Shown: in pieces, positions 54,482 through 64,000 of the stretch
Layout: every line of letters begins with the position of its first letter
Numbering within the stretch: the stretch's first letter is position 1
Assembly (NCBI RefSeq): GCF_964340395.1
Contig: NC_135560.1
Coordinates: 10,544,098-10,608,097 of the forward strand
From: Glandiceps talaboti
Lineage: Eukaryota; Hemichordata; Enteropneusta; Spengelidae
DNA length: 64,000 bases
Reading direction: 5' to 3'
Program-made: the position numbers and the translations under genes
The notes under the pieces: generated by a model
What the model saw: only the letters and a program-made list of their open reading frames with translations
What the model was told of the DNA's origin: nothing
The model's database searches: none

Positions 54482-55917
54482 CATACATACATACATACAT
54501 ACATACATACATACATACATACATACATACATACATACATACATACATACATACATACATACCCTCTGCAAGTACATATAGAACTTTCCCTTGAAAGCAG
54601 TACCGACGAATTGCTTCTCAAATTTACACAATTCACATGATATGAGTGTCAATAAATCAACGTCAGGTGATACAAGCCAAAAACCCATTCATGTTCAAAA
54701 TTGAAAAGGAGGAAAATGTCCAAAATGAACAAAACAGACACACAAGATTTAACAAAAAGTGGTATGGATTACAGAAATGGTAAAAAAAAACCCAGAAGGG
54801 TTTACTCGTAGAAAGTCCTTTTCAGTGTTAATAAAAGTGCAGGGAAGGAAGACGATTATTCAGTGTTCTAACGCCACAATGTTGCTTAATATATACAGCA
54901 AGATGGCAACTCACTGAAACAGGATCTTCCCGACGTCGAGCTAGGTGATTCGTTGACAGTGAAACAACGAGACGACACTCTTTACTTCGACAGTGATGAG
55001 TTTGGCGTACATCTTACTTGGTCTCCACGCCGTCCTTACCTCCTGTTCATTGAAATTGATCTTGATATTATTGAAAATGGCAACTTCGTACAAGGAATGT
55101 GTGGTGATGCTGACGGCAATCCAACAGATGATTTGAGATACCCGAATGGTGCTCGCGTCAACCATAAGAACCCGGGCCCAGGGAAGACAGAACAAGATGT
55201 CATTAATGAGTTCGGAGAATCATGGGAAGTTGAAGGGACGTAAGTATGAAAAATGAATATATATCAGTGAATTGAAGGAAAATGCGGCAAACGCGTATTC
55301 TTGTGAAATTTGCATATAAAGTATTAAAAAAGAAGATGAGACGATATAGAAAATTATCAATTGAATTCAAAATAGAACCAAAGCGACTGAATTCAGAAAA
55401 GAATCAATTTCAAAGCGACTAAATTCAAAATAACACCATAGCAACTAATTCAAAATAGAAACATAGCAATTGAAATCAGAATAGAACCAAAGTGATTAAA
55501 TTCAAAGTAATACCATAGCAACCGAATTCAAAATAGAAACATAGTGATTGAATTCAAAATAGAAACATAGCAACTGATTCTGAATAGAACCAAAGCGACT
55601 GAATTCAAAATGACACCATAGCAGCTGGCAACTGAATTCAAAATAGAACCATAGCAACTGAATTCAAAATAGAACCATAGCAACTGAATTCAAAATATAA
55701 CGCACTTTAACTCAGACTTTAACTGAACTTAAAGTCGAAAATAGAACCTTGGCAACTCAACACAAAATAGCACCATGGTAACTTCACTCAAAATATTTGC
55801 AACGCTTAATATCGTTTTTTTTTTCAATCAGTGAAATGTTTGCTATTCACCACTAATTTACTATAAACTAGTATTTACTAATTTACTAATTTCCATTATA
55901 GGTGTCCTAGCATTTAA
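50304..55917 (+). CDS. Secreted single-VWD-domain protein 2 (7 exons, 242 aa)
   Basis: Exons 50304-50360, 52218-52233, 52862-52888, 53320-53496, 54179-54273, 54899-55239, 55902-55917; all GT-AG and 729 nt close in frame. Exon 1 is a signal peptide (MHSVIAVALLSVFSMGMLV). Exons 2-3 make a short charged linker; the 27-nt exon 3 is phase 1-1 and may be optional or unused (233 aa without it). Exons 4-6 form one VWD domain: ATCIIKGDPHYTTFDQTLYN, FSGRCTYTMLRDG, and NFVQGMCGDADGNPTDDLRY near the C-terminal calcium site. The last exon encodes (T)CPSI and stop, parallel to SCVTI in gene 1. The order matches gene 1, whose exon 3 covers what is split over exons 4 and 5 here. It is a tandem paralogue. Function is unknown; an extracellular matrix, mucus or egg-coat role is only a guess. 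Confidence 0.84.
52253..52858 (+). repeat. 261-bp tandem duplication plus (TTGA)n array
   Basis: ATAAATATCTATGTGTATAA starts at 52253 and again at 52514; the intervening GCTT/GATT tetranucleotide patterns and GAACGATCGAT end are repeated with no difference that I can see. The second copy runs into a pure (TTGA)n run of about 80 bp. The array lies between exons 2 and 3 of VWD gene 2. Confidence 0.9.
53545..53612. repeat. Inverted repeat around GGTGCAGCGAGCATG
   Basis: GGGCATACCACAGGGTGCAG with CGAGCATG is mirrored by GCATGCTTGCTGCACATTGT with GGGCAT, giving a long imperfect hairpin in a VWD gene 2 intron. A related ACAGGGTGAAGCGAGCATG occurs near 46612. Confidence 0.6.
53765..53834 (+). repeat. 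(ATTT)n microsatellite
   Basis: About 17 uninterrupted TTTA units in an intron of VWD gene 2. Confidence 0.95.
54301..54562 (+). repeat. (CATA)n(CGTA)n(GGCA)n(CATA)n microsatellite
   Basis: A symmetrical compound array: CATA, then CGTA, GGCA, then CATA again. It starts about 25 bp after the exon ending at 54273. The long open frames on both strands are artefacts. Confidence 0.95.
55370..55800 (+). repeat. Degenerate 26-bp tandem repeat
   Basis: About 15 diverged copies of AATTCAAAATAGAACCATAG + CAACTG fill most of the last intron of VWD gene 2. Variation is mostly point changes (ACC/AAC, CAACTG/CGACTG). Confidence 0.85.
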
Positions 55918-58515
55918 TTTGACGACATTCTTCAAGACGAACAGTTTGGTGTTTGGTTAAATCAATTGTGACGTATGAAGAACGCAGTAATATTTCTTCG
56001 GTAGATTTTTGGATTCACAAGGGTAATGATGGATGACTTGTTGACGATAGACTATTTGCCACGCCCTATTAAACGCGCAATGATATGTTATTGTTATTAT
56101 CACAGACTCTTTTCATTTGCCTGTCTTTTAGTTTTTCTCCTTGTAAGATCATATTGGTTAATTATGGGAGTAAAATGAGGTGATGCAATCATATGGTCTC
56201 TCAGCTGATCCATTTTCTCTGTTTATGCTATATACATTATACGCATGCGCATGTCCTGTTCACGGTATACTGTTTATAAACGTTTACATTACCTTCTTTA
56301 AATATCGTACACAGCTAAGACAGTCCGCCATTTTCTGGTTGTTTTTATTCAGAATCGTTTTCAGTGGGTTTTGACTTGTCCAATCAGCAAGGCACTTAAC
56401 GCGAATATTATTGGGGAATGCCTGTTGGATGGTTAATAAATGAAAATTAAAATTAAAAAAAAAAAAAAAAAAAATAATCGTCCGATATCGCAAGTTAAGT
56501 AGGACCCACAACAACGAAAGGTTCAGTCTACGTATTCTATGGTCGAACCATTCATCGAACTACATGATCGACGTCGTTGCTGCAAATAAGAATAGGCAGG
56601 AAAGAACTATGACATTTGATCGGTCGCCCTGTCACATTTCGACATAAATCCACTGACTGGCTCATTTTGCAATTGAAATTATGCCATTCGTATATAAATA
56701 ATGTCACAGATGCCTATCAATATATTTAATATGGGTTCTCAACTTTGCAAAACTCGCGATGTATGAGTAATTCATCCAGTTTTTATTTTCAATCGAGTAC
56801 GGCCACGTCACCTCTATTGTTCAGGGATTCAAATATAGTTGCTCATCTCGAGCTTAGCAGATCTCCGTTAGAAAGAAAAGAGAACACTGTTTTTGTTCTG
56901 TACCAGGCTGCTTACTTTACAGATAAACTGACAAGACAAGCTGTCACACACATTGTAAAATCATTATTTCTATTCGAACACATGCACGTGTGGAATCTCC
57001 TCTACCTGGACCACTTGGCTAAAAGAAGTGGTGTTCAGACTCATACTGACTACCTTTAGCATAATATGTTTTAATATTTATACATCTGTCCACGCTAGTG
57101 TACATGCATATTAAGCAATGAATCGGTTTTGTTTTTGAAGATGTGTAGGATCCACCTTTTAGCTCCGCTGTCAGCGACAGCCGAGTGGAGTTTAAGGGTT
57201 AGGTTGAATCTCCGTCGTCGTCCGTTGCCCGTTGTCCATTGACCATCAACTGCTTTTATTTTCATCTTCTTCTCTGAAACCGACACTCAATATGCTTAGA
57301 TATTTGATGTGTATGTTCCGGGGGGAGCTATTCAGGATTTTTCATAACAAGTTGCTATGAGAAATCTTCTATTTTTAGCGATTTTTTTTTTTTTTTTGGG
57401 GGGGAGGGTAGTTTTTAGCAAAAGGGACATTTTCAATTTCTTCTCCGAAACCTCTATATTTGTTCAAGTGTGCATGTGTCTTCGAAATCATCATATAGTG
57501 AATTTTTGAGCAGACGATGAGGTTGACCAGCTTATATTGTTAATAGAGAGGAAAGGGGAGACAAGGAGAAGGAGATGAAAAGATAGTCTAAGATGTATTC
57601 ACACAACGAAAGACAAAACACAATGCATATTTTGTGCACGTACATGATACATTCTGACTATAGTTCATCTGATCGGTATCAATTTAATTGTCTTTTATTT
57701 CATTCAAAAAATCGTACATTGCATAGAACTAACAAGAACTGTATCAGTCGTACTAGTGTCTCATTGTGAAAATAATGTAACAATAATATGTTTGCTTAAT
57801 TCATGACTTCACTATATAGATAAAAGCTCATTGCAATTATAAACAGGGAAGTAAATACCCATCCGATATTGTATACCACATCTCAACACCACTATCTTGG
57901 ATTATCTATGCATCGAAGATACTTCATTATGTACCTTGAATGAAAAAAAAAGAAATTGGCGTGATAATTGACAAAGGCGACCTCACACATCGGTCTACCC
58001 CTGTCAGAGCAGGCCGGTGAGGGCGGAGCTACCCGACGTATTTGAGTACAGTCTAGGAAATGCCCTGATTACAACATTTAATTTCACAATATACCTTGAC
58101 AGGTATGACATTGCATGATACACTATACGTAAGTGGTGTGGTGACAAACGTTAATGTTCACACAGCCTTGAGCCATGGAATCACTTTGTAGATTTTAGTC
58201 AGGAAAATAATAATATACTCCTCGTATGGAATTTTCATGAATCTGTCACTTTTATGCATACAAAAATAGAAAAGTAATTAATAGATAACTAACAAGGAAT
58301 AGTTCTTCCTAAGGAAATCGGATAATCAATCAAAGGTCCCTTATATCGTAATACTTGTATGAATGATTGAAATGACTGTAATAATTTACTGCATACTACA
58401 TCACGTGATAATTAAATGTCAAATTATCATTTTCTGTGAACATTTCAGATGGGATCGTAAATCAACAAAGCAAAATTTGAAGCTTTGACAAAAAACTTTC
58501 TGTACCTGCTTCGAT
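55918..58515. other. Convergent intergenic region between VWD gene 2 and the CUB-SMB gene
   Basis: No supported gene. A TTAATAAATGAAAATTAAAA stretch with a long A run (56431-56475) could be the VWD gene 2 poly(A) region or a retrotransposed tail. A block at about 57130-57560 (AGCTCCGCTGTCAGCGACAG..., TCTCCGTCGTCGTCCGTTG, CATCTTCTTCTCTGAAACC) has the look of a dispersed repeat. TTTATT at 57694-57699 is a candidate minus-strand poly(A) signal for the CUB-SMB gene. Confidence 0.45.
57972..58068 (+). repeat. Short dispersed element family E (copy 3)
   Basis: GCGACCTCACACATCGGTCTACCCCTGTC, AGCAGGCCGGTGAGGGCGGAGC and ACAGTCTAGGAAA match the copy at 5580-5690. The left GTAAGGTAC end is degraded. 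Confidence 0.6.
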
Positions 58516-63321
<4,806 letters not shown>

Positions 63322-63322
63322 C

Positions 63323-63700
<378 letters not shown>

Positions 63701-63739
63701 TGATAGATAGATATTAGATAGACAGATACATATACATGC

Positions 63740-63782
63740 ACACACACACACACATACATACATACATACATACATACATACA

Positions 63783-63813
<31 letters not shown>

Positions 63814-63953
63814 GCATGCATGCATGTATGCATGCATAATACATGCATACATACAATACATACATACATACATACATACATACATACATACATACATACA
63901 TACATACATGCATACATACATACATACATACATACATACATACATACATACAT
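63740..63953 (+). repeat. (CA)n/(CATA)n microsatellite
   Basis: A short CACA run, then CATA repeats with CATG interruptions up to 63953. The last ~45 bases of the window show nothing I can identify. Confidence 0.95.
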
Positions 63954-64000
63954 TTCAGAAATCCTTTCGGCAAGTTGATTGTAGTCATGGCAACCTGTTG

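Noticed and set aside
54067-54688. Long open frames on both strands (CMYV/HTYI repeats)
   Set aside because: They are translations of the CATA/CGTA/GGCA microsatellite within an intron.
56445-56475. Processed pseudogene tail (long A run)
   Set aside because: The upstream 500 bp shows no coding similarity, so I could not support a pseudogene; it may simply be a 3' end or a repeat tail.
56745-57059. 104-codon plus-strand open frame
   Set aside because: No recognisable domain, signal peptide or splice context, and it is isolated in a convergent intergenic region.

Overview
This is an intron-rich, AT-rich metazoan nuclear window. Spliceosomal GT-AG introns, very long microsatellites (TA, TG, GA, GACA, CATA), short terminal-inverted-repeat elements, tRNA-derived SINE-like pieces and decayed LINE 3' ends all point to a marine invertebrate, possibly a deuterostome or lophotrochozoan. 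I cannot name the species. There are no prokaryotic or viral features. Every gene model was assembled by hand from splice sites, reading-frame continuity and recognised protein families.

Layout. (1) 1-3733 is repeat-bearing intergenic DNA. (2) Frataxin (FXN), plus strand, 3734-7121, five exons. (3) A 22-exon plus-strand gene, 9600-26028, encodes an 868-residue chimera: the N-terminal two thirds resemble DZANK1 (N-terminal beta domain, WKKQ region, ankyrin repeats) without zinc ribbons, and the C-terminal third is a complete four-repeat annexin core with its calcium loops. (4) 26029-30814 is intergenic and holds a LINE 3' end. (5) PPCDC, minus strand, 33764-30815, five exons, 200 aa, complete catalytic motifs. 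(6) 33765-38792 is intergenic with LINE remnants, a GA/GACA microsatellite and a 43-bp minisatellite. (7) Two related plus-strand genes, 38793-43403 and 50304-55917, each encode a small secreted single-VWD protein ending in a short Cys-containing exon; they are separated by about 7 kb of repeats. (8) The 3' part of a minus-strand gene (beyond the right edge to 58516) encodes alternating CUB and somatomedin-B (SMB) modules, each on its own phase 1-1 exon. One CUB exon has a single-base frameshift.

The genes do not form a functional cluster. FXN (mitochondrial iron-sulfur biogenesis) and PPCDC (coenzyme A synthesis) are housekeeping genes; the VWD and CUB/SMB genes encode extracellular proteins. 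The most unusual items are the DZANK1-annexin fusion, the CUB-SMB modular gene with its frameshift, microsatellites serving as polypyrimidine tracts at splice acceptors, a frataxin exon whose 5' edge matches a nearby MITE end, and several TTAA-flanked MITE families.
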